From: Promethearchaeia archaeon | Lineage (GTDB): Archaea > Asgardarchaeota > Lokiarchaeia > Sigyniarchaeales > SOKP01 | DNA: 64,000 nucleotides | Direction: 5' to 3' | Assembly: GCA_029856125.1 (NCBI GenBank) | Contig: JAHQWJ010000014.1 | Coordinates: 1-64,000, forward strand | Shown: in pieces, positions 35,966 through 44,729 of the stretch | How positions within the stretch are numbered: the first letter of the stretch is position 1 | How the letters are laid out: the number at the start of each line of letters is the position of its first letter | Program-made: the position numbers and the translations under genes | Notes under the pieces: model-generated | What the model was told of the DNA's origin: nothing | Database searches by the model: none | What the model saw: only the letters and a program-made list of their open reading frames with translations

Positions 35966-37048
35966 CTAAATCGCTCCAGGTATCATCTCTCTTTCAAATC
36001 GAACCATTGTAAGTGCTTTTTCCGGACAAGTGACTGCACATAATCCACATCCTATGCATTTATCTGGATTTATTTCGGCTTTATCGTTTATAGTGATTGC
36101 TTCAAATTTACAGCGCTCTAGACATGTCCCACAAGCAACACATAATTCTTCGTCGACTTTTGAGATAAAATTAGCTCGTGCTATAGCTCTGGGATTATCT
36201 AGCCTTGTTAATCCTTTTAACATACCACAGCAACATTCACAACATGCGCAAAGGATAGCTGTATTTTCTGCTCTATTATCCGTACAGTGAACTAATCCGA
36301 TTTCAGCAGCTTCTCTGGTTAAATTTTTAATTTCTTCCTTCGAAGCCTCTCGAATTATAGGATCATCCATTGCTAAAACCGCTTTAGCAATAGGCCCTAT
36401 AAGTATACAGTTATGAATAGGATATTTATCTGTACATTCTCTTATGCCTTCTAATCCTGCCCTCATCCTACAAGGACAAGGAATTACAGCAAAATCATCC
36501 CACTTGTCGATTACGCTATAAACTTCCTCAATAGGTAAAATTTCTCTTTCAGGTTCGATTTCCTCACTAACAGTCAGTACCCGCATTCTCGGAGTTCCCT
36601 TTCTACTGTTTTGCCAAGTTTTATAATAACCCTCTTTCTCATAGAAGTGATGACTAAGCTCTGCAAATTTTATAGCTTCTTCCTTATGGTCTTCGTAATT
36701 CTTTTTCAAGATAAAAGGCATATCATAGATGAATAATGGCATTGGTTGTGCATACTGTTTACCAATATTTATAACAAATCCTCTTTTTGCTGGTTCTTCT
36801 AACATTTCTGCTAGTTTGCTTTTATTAATGTTTACTTTTTTAGATAGTCTGACTATTGACATAGTTCCAGGAAAAACAGGTAGTTCTTTGACTATTTCAG
36901 CTATTTTAGGATTGTACATTAAGCTTAAGTATTCCAAATATGTTCCTGTTGGTTCTCCATTTTCGTCTTTAGGATAAGATTGAGAGGATCGTTCTAATTT
37001 TTTTGCAATTTTAATAAGATCTTCTTTATATTCTTCTGATGCTATCAT
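35966..37048 (-). CDS. Ferredoxin-domain protein with N-terminal winged-helix-like region
   Basis: This 360-residue cytosolic protein has an N-terminal part (about 40-120) with a helix-turn-helix-like stretch (MSIVRLSKKVNINKSKLAEMLEE). The middle is cysteine-rich: VIPCPCRMR near 189, and CACCECCCGM near 268. Two C-terminal 4Fe-4S motifs follow, CVACGTCLERC and CIGCGLCAVTC. This architecture is seen in uncharacterised Fe-S proteins of anaerobic archaea and deltaproteobacteria. It may be a redox enzyme subunit or an Fe-S regulator. It stands alone. Confidence 0.7.
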   Translation of the reverse strand: MIASEEYKEDLIKIAKKLERSSQSYPKDENGEPTGTYLEYLSLMYNPKIAEIVKELPVFPGTMSIVRLSKKVNINKSKLAEMLEEPAKRGFVINIGKQYAQPMPLFIYDMPFILKKNYEDHKEEAIKFAELSHHFYEKEGYYKTWQNSRKGTPRMRVLTVSEEIEPEREILPIEEVYSVIDKWDDFAVIPCPCRMRAGLEGIRECTDKYPIHNCILIGPIAKAVLAMDDPIIREASKEEIKNLTREAAEIGLVHCTDNRAENTAILCACCECCCGMLKGLTRLDNPRAIARANFISKVDEELCVACGTCLERCKFEAITINDKAEINPDKCIGCGLCAVTCPEKALTMVRFEREMIPGAI

Positions 37049-37118
37049 TTAAATTCATTTTAAAAGCTGGTTTTATAGTTAATAGTAATTTAAGATAACA
37101 GATAAAATTAATTAAAGT

Positions 37119-39515
37119 TTAAAGCGAATGCTTGAAAAGTCCACCAATTAATTGGCCTGTACTAACTCCGGCGTCTCCTGGAGGTATTTTATTGTGTTCT
37201 AAAAAGATCAATCCTTTTTTTAAAACTGTTTCTTTAATTGCATTTGAAAATAAATTGTTATAAGCTACTCCTCCAGTTAAACCAATTCTATCAATCTTAT
37301 TAAGATCAGCAATTAATATGGCTATATCTGCAAAAGCTTCTGCAAAAACCACGTGAAATTTTGCCGCTATATCATTTCGATTAACACTAGGATTTTCAAG
37401 GAGGGTTAAGACATTCATGACTAATTCTGAAGTATTTATGAAAAACATTCCATCTTTTTTGTAATATTTAATTTCTAAGTCAATTCTATCTGGATTCCCT
37501 TTTGAAGCAAATCCTTCAAGCTTCATAGCAGGTTCACCTCTATAGGTTTTAAGGCTTGCCGCTCCTAAGAGATAGCTTATCGTATCAAATATCCTTCCAG
37601 CGGAACTCGTTAATGGTATGTTTTTGCCTAACGACGATTTTGTATAATGCTCAAATTGAGAAATAATAGCATTTAATTCCACATTTTCGTACTCCAAGTC
37701 ACTTGCTAATCTAATTCTTTCAAAAATTCTTTTGCTTTCTTTGTGTTCAAGAGAATTTAAAATAATGGACGCTGCCATTCGAGCTGGAAATTTAGTACAG
37801 CGATCACCTCCAATCATAGGTTGGTATTGTAATTGACCTAATCGTTCGTAGCCTTCGTAACCACTTAAAAAAATCTCTCCTCCCCAGATATTTCCATCGT
37901 CTCCATACCCAACCCCATCAACGCTAATTCCAACGATCTTCTCGTCCAGATTTATGCTATTTTCTGCCATTAAACTTAAAATATGAGCATAATGATGTTG
38001 AATTTTATAGGTTTTAATATTGTACTGAGTAGATAGTTCTTGGGCTAGTTTGGTTGTTGTGAAGCTTGGGTGAGCGTCGCAAGCGATATAGTTTATCTCA
38101 GAATTTTTTATCTGTAGCAACTTTTTCATATGGTGTAGAGAGTCTTTTAAAAAATCGTAGGTCTCTAGGTGAGTTACGTTTCCAATATGCTGAGTAGGAA
38201 AGATTCGATTGTTTCGCAGTATAGCCCCTGTGACGGCTAATTCCGGGCCAGTTGATATGGCTGCTGGTGTTTCTACTTCAAATGGTAATGCAAAATACTC
38301 TGGAACATAACCTCGTGATCGCCTTATGAGTTTCACTTTATCGTTATGTATCCTTAAGACGCTATCGTCTGCTCTTTGGTATATGGGTCTATTATGAAGT
38401 AGGAAGAAATCGGCTAAATTGTTGAGTTGATCAAATATCTTTTCGTTTTCAATTGCCATAGGGATATTTGACTTGTTCCCACTCGTATAAACTAATGGCT
38501 GTTTTCCAATATGGTCAAAAAGTAAATAATGAATACCTGAATATGGGAGCATAATTCCTACATTGTTTAAACCAGGTGCCACGAATTCGCTAATATTAGA
38601 GTCACTGAAATTACTACTTTTCTCTAAGAGCACGATTGGTCTTCGAAAAGATGTAAGAAGTTCTCTTTCTTTATTTGAAATCTTTAAATAATCTTCAAGA
38701 ATGTTTAAATTCGGAACCATTAAAGCAAACGGTTTATTCTTACGCTTACCTTTCCTCCTGCGTAGTTTTAAGATTGTTTTGTCATCGTTAGCAAGACAAA
38801 CCAAATGGACTCCACCGATTCCCTTAATTGCTGCAACTTCTCCTTCTTCTATCCTTTTCGCAGTTATCTTTAATATTTCCTCAATCGAATCTGTTTTAAT
38901 GGCATTTTTTCCTTTATCGTAAAGTTGATAATTAGGACCGCAAACGGAACAAGCAAAAGTTTGAGCGTGGAATCTCCTGTTTTGAAAGTCAGAATATTCT
39001 GCTACACACGATTCTGGTTTTGCCTCTTTACAGAAAGGAAATTTTATCATTGTGCTCCTTTCTCTATCGTAAGGCAGTTCTTTTACTGTCGTAAATCGTG
39101 GTCCACAAACGGCACAAGCAATAAAGGGATAATTGCTATACTTTTGTAAATCTGGGTTTCGCATGTCTTTCAAGCAATTATTACATATTGCAACATCTGG
39201 AGGTAAAGTTAGACTAATACCCCTTCCTTCTTCGCTGGCTTCTATTCTTAAATCGGTAAATATATCGCTTATTTCGCTTTCTTTAACAATGAGTTTTTCA
39301 ATAAATGATATATTAGGTTTCTTCTTTTTCACGTTATCAATAAATTCCTCAAAATCTTCTCGATTTCCTTGTAAAGTAAGCCTAACACCCGCATTTCCTC
39401 GATTAAGGATAACACCCTTTAAATCGTGATATCGTGCTAAATTATAAAGAAAGGGACGAAATCCTACTCCTTGAACTATTCCTGTTATTTCCAGATTATA
39501 AGTTATATGCTTCAA
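37119..39515 (-). CDS. hypF: Carbamoyltransferase HypF (hydrogenase maturation)
   Basis: This 798-residue protein makes the thiocarbamate that becomes cyanide on NiFe-hydrogenase. Domains run in order: acylphosphatase (about 5-90), two zinc fingers (CNNCLKD...CAVCGPRFT and the FACSVCGPNY pair), a YrdC-like domain (about 205-390), and a Kae1-like domain (about 430-795). The last contains YKIQHHYAHILSLMAE, GVGYGDDGNIWGGEIF and GLTGGVAYNN. The length matches the family. hypD and hypE are 4 kb upstream on the same strand; hypA, hypB, hypC and any hydrogenase are outside the window. Confidence 0.95.
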   Translation of the reverse strand: MKHITYNLEITGIVQGVGFRPFLYNLARYHDLKGVILNRGNAGVRLTLQGNREDFEEFIDNVKKKKPNISFIEKLIVKESEISDIFTDLRIEASEEGRGISLTLPPDVAICNNCLKDMRNPDLQKYSNYPFIACAVCGPRFTTVKELPYDRERSTMIKFPFCKEAKPESCVAEYSDFQNRRFHAQTFACSVCGPNYQLYDKGKNAIKTDSIEEILKITAKRIEEGEVAAIKGIGGVHLVCLANDDKTILKLRRRKGKRKNKPFALMVPNLNILEDYLKISNKERELLTSFRRPIVLLEKSSNFSDSNISEFVAPGLNNVGIMLPYSGIHYLLFDHIGKQPLVYTSGNKSNIPMAIENEKIFDQLNNLADFFLLHNRPIYQRADDSVLRIHNDKVKLIRRSRGYVPEYFALPFEVETPAAISTGPELAVTGAILRNNRIFPTQHIGNVTHLETYDFLKDSLHHMKKLLQIKNSEINYIACDAHPSFTTTKLAQELSTQYNIKTYKIQHHYAHILSLMAENSINLDEKIVGISVDGVGYGDDGNIWGGEIFLSGYEGYERLGQLQYQPMIGGDRCTKFPARMAASIILNSLEHKESKRIFERIRLASDLEYENVELNAIISQFEHYTKSSLGKNIPLTSSAGRIFDTISYLLGAASLKTYRGEPAMKLEGFASKGNPDRIDLEIKYYKKDGMFFINTSELVMNVLTLLENPSVNRNDIAAKFHVVFAEAFADIAILIADLNKIDRIGLTGGVAYNNLFSNAIKETVLKKGLIFLEHNKIPPGDAGVSTGQLIGGLFKHSL

Positions 39516-39653
39516 GTAGAACCGTTAAAATCCATCTATATTTTAAAACTAATCTAATAAAGTATCCCTCAAAAATAAAATTAATATTTTATTATGATAA
39601 GAAATATAGAACAAACATGTAATTTCTAAGTAACTACACATATTTGATTTACT

Positions 39654-40526
39654 ATGACAAATAACGATTTAAGATGGGATATCCCTTATCACAAAGCTTT
39701 TTTCAAAACTAGTCATAATTCTTTCAATATTTCTGTTCGAAAACAACTCAATCACGGTGTTAGAGGGCTTGAATACGACATACACGACGATAGGATTCAA
39801 GAAGTTGGCGATTTTGAAGTATATCACTTACCCAAACATGTTGACGCTGCACTTAATGTAGACGGAAATCCTGGAGACTTATTGCTATCTAATTGGCTCT
39901 TATTATTGAAAGACTGGTCAAATGATCAGAGTAACCAACACGCACCTATAACTCTTTTTATCGAATTGAAAGATTGTATTGTTGACGCAAATAACGAGCC
40001 AAGTGAATTATATGGCATTAAAAGGTTAAATAAAGTAATTCTTGATACATTATCACCTAAATACCTATATTCTCATAGCGATTTTAGAAAAAGCGAATAC
40101 CAATGGCCAACAGTAGGAGAATTAAAAGGATGCGTAATTATTGTATTAACCAGTTATTGGGGCGGTTATTGGGCTTCCAGTGAAGGGGGGTTCGAATCCC
40201 GTTTACAATATTTAGACAACTGTCTGAAAGGTGAAGATGACATTTGCTTCGTATCTTGGATCGAAGAAGATCGCGGAAAACAAAAATTATTTATGAAAGA
40301 GAAAGCAACATTTTGGAAATGTAGCATAGAGCTTAGCACTAAAAATTATGAAGAGAATGTGAAATTACAACGATCCACGAGAGTTGATTTTGATAAAATA
40401 AGAATGGGGCGTCATGTGAAAACGTATTACGAAAAAAATTATAAAAGTGGTTTTAGAGCAAATTTCATGGCGACTGATTCTTGGGCGACAACAGAATATG
40501 AAAACTCATATCCTTGGTCGATTTAA
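39654..40526 (+). CDS. PI-PLC-like phosphodiesterase (Ca2+-dependent PLC1-type)
   Basis: This 290-residue protein has no clear signal peptide. It carries the X-domain-like opening TSHNSFN with H21, a metal-site stretch GVRGLEYDIHDD (R37, E40, D42), and a second histidine in FEVYHLPKHVDAA (H58). A further FIELKD strand fits a TIM-barrel phosphodiesterase. This is the calcium-dependent bacterial phosphoinositide-specific PLC pattern. It could cleave inositol lipids or glycerophosphodiesters. It is flanked by convergent and divergent neighbours, with three bases to the next stop. Confidence 0.75.
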   Translation: MTNNDLRWDIPYHKAFFKTSHNSFNISVRKQLNHGVRGLEYDIHDDRIQEVGDFEVYHLPKHVDAALNVDGNPGDLLLSNWLLLLKDWSNDQSNQHAPITLFIELKDCIVDANNEPSELYGIKRLNKVILDTLSPKYLYSHSDFRKSEYQWPTVGELKGCVIIVLTSYWGGYWASSEGGFESRLQYLDNCLKGEDDICFVSWIEEDRGKQKLFMKEKATFWKCSIELSTKNYEENVKLQRSTRVDFDKIRMGRHVKTYYEKNYKSGFRANFMATDSWATTEYENSYPWSI

Positions 40527-40528
40527 AT

Positions 40529-41668
40529 TCATAATGAATTATATAACGCTTTTATGAGCTTCTCACTACGAGGATCACCAGTGAGCGTTGAAACCATCTT
40601 ATTCATTACATAGCAAATGCTCAATTTCGCATCGAGGTCAACCGCTATTACAGAACCGCCAAACCCTCCCCAGTAAAATACGTTTGGGTTCGGACCGATA
40701 GGTAGTTCCTTACTTTGAAGCCCCCAACCTAATCCGAAACGAATAGGAACGTTTAACACTAAGTCAGTACCATAAGACTGCTCTTCAATTGATTGCTTAA
40801 TAGTTTTTTGGGATAATAGACGGACACCATCAAGTTCCCCACCACAAGCTAATGCTGCCGTAATTCGTGAGACGGATCTCGCATTTCCGTGACCATTAGC
40901 ACCGGGAATCTCAGCACTCCTCCACTCTCTAGTTTTTGTAGCCAGAACATCAATAATTGGATTAGTCAAACTTCTCATTGCAACTGATTTTGGATCGATG
41001 TCACCAAAAGTACTCAAATCTATTGGAGGAGGAGGTATTAAATCAGCAACTCTATCATCATGTTCTTCGGACAAACCAATGTGAAAATCTGCTCCAAGAG
41101 GAACTGCGACTTCTTCTCGAAAAAAAGTCCCTAGTGACTTTTTGGTTATGCGTCTTACTAATTCACCTAAAAGATGTCCAAAAGTTATCGTGTGATATCC
41201 GCTTTTAGTTCCTGGCTCCCACCAAGGTTTTTGAGCTGCAAGGAGTTCAACCATTAAATCCCAATTGTAGAGCTTTTTACTCCGAAAATGTTTATCCCAA
41301 CCTGCTAAACCAGAAGTATGACTAAGGAGATACCGAACTGGTAGGTTTTCTTTGCCTGCTTGTGCAAACTCAGGCCAATATTTAGCAACTGGAGCATCTA
41401 AATCCAATAATCCGCGATCTATAAGTATGTGAATGCATATTGCTGTCATAACTTTAGTTGTGGAGTAAACATTTACGATTGTATTTTTTTTCCACTCTTT
41501 AGTTTTAGCGGCGTTAGCGTAACCACCCCAAAGATCAACTACATGCTTGCCGTTGAGAGTTACAGCAAAAGAAGCACCAACCTCTAAATTATCGTCAAAA
41601 TTAGATTGAAAAACTTCCTTTACGGACTTGAATCGCTCCTCACAAAAACCATCAATTACACTTGTCAT
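40529..41668 (-). CDS. Serine hydrolase of the beta-lactamase/EstB family
   Basis: This 379-residue protein has the S-x-x-K motif in VYSTTKVMTAI near residue 70, the YHT tyrosine in GYHTITFGHLLGELVRR, and a C-terminal HGNARSVSRIAA-like stretch and FGGSVIAVD. No signal peptide is seen. Family members are esterases, D-aminopeptidases or class C-like lactamases; cytosolic esterase is most likely here. It stands alone, with a short gap to hypD. Confidence 0.87.
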   Translation of the reverse strand: MTSVIDGFCEERFKSVKEVFQSNFDDNLEVGASFAVTLNGKHVVDLWGGYANAAKTKEWKKNTIVNVYSTTKVMTAICIHILIDRGLLDLDAPVAKYWPEFAQAGKENLPVRYLLSHTSGLAGWDKHFRSKKLYNWDLMVELLAAQKPWWEPGTKSGYHTITFGHLLGELVRRITKKSLGTFFREEVAVPLGADFHIGLSEEHDDRVADLIPPPPIDLSTFGDIDPKSVAMRSLTNPIIDVLATKTREWRSAEIPGANGHGNARSVSRITAALACGGELDGVRLLSQKTIKQSIEEQSYGTDLVLNVPIRFGLGWGLQSKELPIGPNPNVFYWGGFGGSVIAVDLDAKLSICYVMNKMVSTLTGDPRSEKLIKALYNSL

Positions 41669-41758
41669 AGTTACACTTCAATAAAAGTGTATATAAAATT
41701 ATGCTATAAAATAGTAAAAATTGATAACTTAATTACTACAATTAAAAATGAGCAATTG

Positions 41759-42847
41759 TTAGTGATATTTATAATATATACTACAAGTTCCCTCCATTGA
41801 AACCATGCAAGGCCCGATAGGATTAAGAGGAGTACAAGATTCTCTAAAAAGTTCACATTCAGTGGGATAAATTTTACCAACCATGACTAAGTGACAAGAA
41901 CATCCTGGAGGAATATCTTGCGATTTATTAATCTTTATATCAAATTTCTTATCAGCGTCAAATTCTTCGTATTTGTCTCGTATAGCCAATCCTCCGTCAA
42001 GAATTCGTCCAATTCCTCTCCAAGGACTTGATACTGATTGAAAAACATCGGCTATAATTCCCTGAGCAATTTTATTTCCCTCAGGTTTTACAACTCTCGA
42101 ATACTCGTTTAACGTTTCGAATTTTTTATTTTTTATTTGCTGGAGAAGCATTAAGATACCCAATAATACGTCGTTAGGTTCAAAACCGGCGATCACGTTA
42201 GGTACTTTATAAGCGTCTGAAAAGATCTTAAATGGTTGTAAACCTATAATTGTAGAAACGTGACCCGGTGATATAAATCCATCAATCCGAAGCTGCGATT
42301 GACTGATTAAAAGTTCCAAAGCCGCTGGAATTAATTTATAGGCACAAATTACAGAGAAATTAGAAGGAGGTCCGCTTTGAATTTCGTATCCTATCAGTGG
42401 AGCAGTGGTTTCAAAGCCAATAGCAAAAAATATTACTTCTTTATTTGGATTTTCTTTAGCGATTTTAACTGCGTCGTGCGGCCCGTAAACTATTCTTACA
42501 TCTGCACCTTTCGCCTTTGCTTGTGCTAAAGATAGGTTGGTAGCTGGAACGCGTATCATATCCCCAAAAGTAGTGATGATAGTGTCGTCTCGTTTCCCAA
42601 TCTCAATTGCCTTATCGATATCTGCAGCAGGACATACGCAAACAGGGCACCCCGGACCTGAAAGGATTTCGATCTCCTTAGGTAACAACGGTCTTAGCCC
42701 ATACTTCGAAAGAGTGTGTTCGTGAGTGCCACACACGTGCATAAACTTAACTGGTTTATTTATATCCTTTACAATTTTATTTATTGATTTAATTATTTTT
42801 TCAGTGAATTCTCTGCTTCTTAAAATTTTAATTCCTGGAATATCCAT
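41759..42847 (-). CDS. hypD: Hydrogenase maturation protein HypD
   Basis: This 362-residue scaffold protein, with HypC, assembles the Fe(CN)2CO unit. The family signatures are present: MHVCGTHEHTLSKYGLR, LSGPGCPVCVCP, IFFAIGFETTAP, DGFISPGHVSTI, and the C-terminal Fe-S cysteines in PPGCSCHLVMVGKIYPTECELF and CTPLNPIGPCMVS. It lies 15 bases after the JAMM-like gene in the run hypE - JAMM-like - hypD. Confidence 0.95.
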   Translation of the reverse strand: MDIPGIKILRSREFTEKIIKSINKIVKDINKPVKFMHVCGTHEHTLSKYGLRPLLPKEIEILSGPGCPVCVCPAADIDKAIEIGKRDDTIITTFGDMIRVPATNLSLAQAKAKGADVRIVYGPHDAVKIAKENPNKEVIFFAIGFETTAPLIGYEIQSGPPSNFSVICAYKLIPAALELLISQSQLRIDGFISPGHVSTIIGLQPFKIFSDAYKVPNVIAGFEPNDVLLGILMLLQQIKNKKFETLNEYSRVVKPEGNKIAQGIIADVFQSVSSPWRGIGRILDGGLAIRDKYEEFDADKKFDIKINKSQDIPPGCSCHLVMVGKIYPTECELFRESCTPLNPIGPCMVSMEGTCSIYYKYH

Positions 42848-42862
42848 CTTTTTCAGTCTATT

Positions 42863-43531
42863 TTAATCAATAATGATGTGTTCTAAAATTTGACCCGAAG
42901 TATCAAAACACTTTATACTATCAGAACGATTGTAAGGATGGGCCAATAACATTGTAAATCTTCGTTTTTTAAAAATCTGGTTTAGTTTCTCATTCGTTGA
43001 GAGCGTGCCTGATGGGCGTGATATGAAAGTTCCTTCATATGAGAAATCTAATGGAATACTACAGGTTGGTCTGATTATCTCAAAATCTTTATCACTATCA
43101 GTACAAGCTCTTGATGATATTATATATTCAGATACAACTCCTTTGTGGACTCCCAATATCCCCTTCATTTTTTTAGGATGACCCTTTTGACACATATCAA
43201 CTAATCCCTCAAGAAAATCTTTTTTAATCATAATTTGATTTAATTTCATATTATCAATTAATAAAAGAATTTCATCAATTATTTCTAAAACGGAGTCTGT
43301 TGAATGTTTGTTCCAATTCCGTAATGAGGATACGATCCGACTGAGTTTAAATTGATCTGTTCTATTTTTAATTAAATAAGCTTTTAGTTTTTTTGGATAT
43401 CTTCTAAAATCGACTTCTAACGAAATTTCATTATTGATTTCAAAATGCAAAAGATAGTTATCTCCGCCAACTGAAATAGCACCTGGAAATTTCTCAAGAA
43501 CTTTTCGATATTCTTCCTTTCTTATATCCAT
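42863..43531 (-). CDS. Two-domain protein: RWD/UBC-like N-terminus and degenerate JAMM/MPN-like C-terminus
   Basis: This 222-residue protein sits between hypE and hypD. The N-terminal part (about 1-95) reads like an RWD/UBC-fold strand set (ISLEVDFRRYPKKLKAYLI). The C-terminal part (about 120-222) follows prokaryotic JAB/MPN proteins in outline: KGILGVHKG, then SYEGTFISRPSGTLSTNEKL, then TMLLAHPYNRSDSIKCFD. The zinc ligands are lost. The usual H-x-H-P becomes I170-S-R172-P, the S-x-x-D becomes S178-x-N180, and no glutamate is at the first site. If the reading is right, it is a non-catalytic binding domain. This is pattern-based and not certain. Confidence 0.5.
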   Translation of the reverse strand: MDIRKEEYRKVLEKFPGAISVGGDNYLLHFEINNEISLEVDFRRYPKKLKAYLIKNRTDQFKLSRIVSSLRNWNKHSTDSVLEIIDEILLLIDNMKLNQIMIKKDFLEGLVDMCQKGHPKKMKGILGVHKGVVSEYIISSRACTDSDKDFEIIRPTCSIPLDFSYEGTFISRPSGTLSTNEKLNQIFKKRRFTMLLAHPYNRSDSIKCFDTSGQILEHIIID

Positions 43532-43594
43532 AGTTTTCTCAAATTGTTATGGTTTATTTTATTTACGATTAAAATTTAAATTTCTGTAGTTATC

Positions 43595-44647
43595 TTAACA
43601 AATTCTCGGTATTGGTTCCCCTAAAGGCATATCTACAAACCGTGTTCCCCCTACTATGGTGTTTAAAAGTACCCTTTTAGGATTGTCTGACTTGACTACG
43701 CCGATTATCTCTGCGTCTTTTCCAATTGATGTTGATAGTATTTTAGATAAGATTTTTTCCGCTCGATTTGGATCTACAGACATAAGAGCTCTCCCCTCAG
43801 AAGCAATCGCATAAGGATCTAATCCCAGCATTTCACATATGGCATTAACTTGCTTTTTGATTGGAATCTTGTCTTCTTCTAAAGTAATACTTACATTTGA
43901 TTTATTTGCCCAATCGTTGAGTGCCCCTGCTATCCCACCTCTTGTTGGGTCTTTCATTGCGTGGATGTGATTATTTTCAATTTCTTCTTTAAGAACGTTG
44001 TAAATCTCAAGTAAATGCGCTACATCAGAATTCAAGTCAGTTGAAATATTTAAGCCTTCACGGCTTCCAATTAGTGCGCTCCCATGGTCACCAATACTCC
44101 CCGTAACAATAATGGTATCTCCCGGTTTTAAGTTAGCATCCAAAACTTTTATGTTTTTATCCTTGATTCCAATCCCCGTTGTTGCCATTATCATTTCGTT
44201 CAGGGTCCCCTTAGGCATTACCTTGGTGTCTCCAGCGATAATCGCAACGTTCGCCTCTTTAGCTTTGTTATTAAATGAATTAAGGATTTTGTTTAGTTGA
44301 TCGAACTTAAAACCCTCCTCTATAATAACTATCGACGTTAATGCTATAGGTTGAGCACCCATCATTATTAAATCGTTTACCGTGCCACAAACGCTTAATG
44401 TCCCTAAATTGCCCCCCGGAAAAAAAAGTGGATAAACAGTGTGTCCATCGGCAGTAATTACAATTTCTTTTTCATACTCATCTAAAGGAATTGTTGCTCC
44501 ATCGTCAAGTTCTTGAACTCCTATACCTTTGTTTACATTTTTAAAGGTAATATTTCTCGTAACATACGAGATTAGTTCTTCTTGTAATTTGCCACCAGCA
44601 CCATGAGCTAACGTAATTATATTTGAGCTCACTTTTTTCATACTCAT
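43595..44647 (-). CDS. hypE: Hydrogenase maturation protein HypE
   Basis: This 350-residue ATP-dependent dehydratase makes the thiocyanate on its own C-terminal cysteine. Marks are AHGAGGKLQEELI, the ATP-binding DDGATIPL and GNLGTLSVCGTVNDLIMMGA, GDTKVM, MKDPTRGGIAGALN, and the extreme C-terminus PRIC with the acceptor cysteine. It is the first gene of the hypE - JAMM-like - hypD run. Confidence 0.95.
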   Translation of the reverse strand: MSMKKVSSNIITLAHGAGGKLQEELISYVTRNITFKNVNKGIGVQELDDGATIPLDEYEKEIVITADGHTVYPLFFPGGNLGTLSVCGTVNDLIMMGAQPIALTSIVIIEEGFKFDQLNKILNSFNNKAKEANVAIIAGDTKVMPKGTLNEMIMATTGIGIKDKNIKVLDANLKPGDTIIVTGSIGDHGSALIGSREGLNISTDLNSDVAHLLEIYNVLKEEIENNHIHAMKDPTRGGIAGALNDWANKSNVSITLEEDKIPIKKQVNAICEMLGLDPYAIASEGRALMSVDPNRAEKILSKILSTSIGKDAEIIGVVKSDNPKRVLLNTIVGGTRFVDMPLGEPIPRIC

Positions 44648-44729
44648 ACTAGAGAATAAGAATTAAAAATTAAAAGTATTTAGAATTTAGAGTAGAAAAT
44701 CGTAGCATTCATACGAATTACGGATTACT

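Noticed and set aside
37119..44647. A hydrogenase operon around hypF/hypE/hypD
   Set aside because: No large or small hydrogenase subunit motif (e.g. paired CxxC with nickel ligands) is seen in the window; only maturation genes are present.
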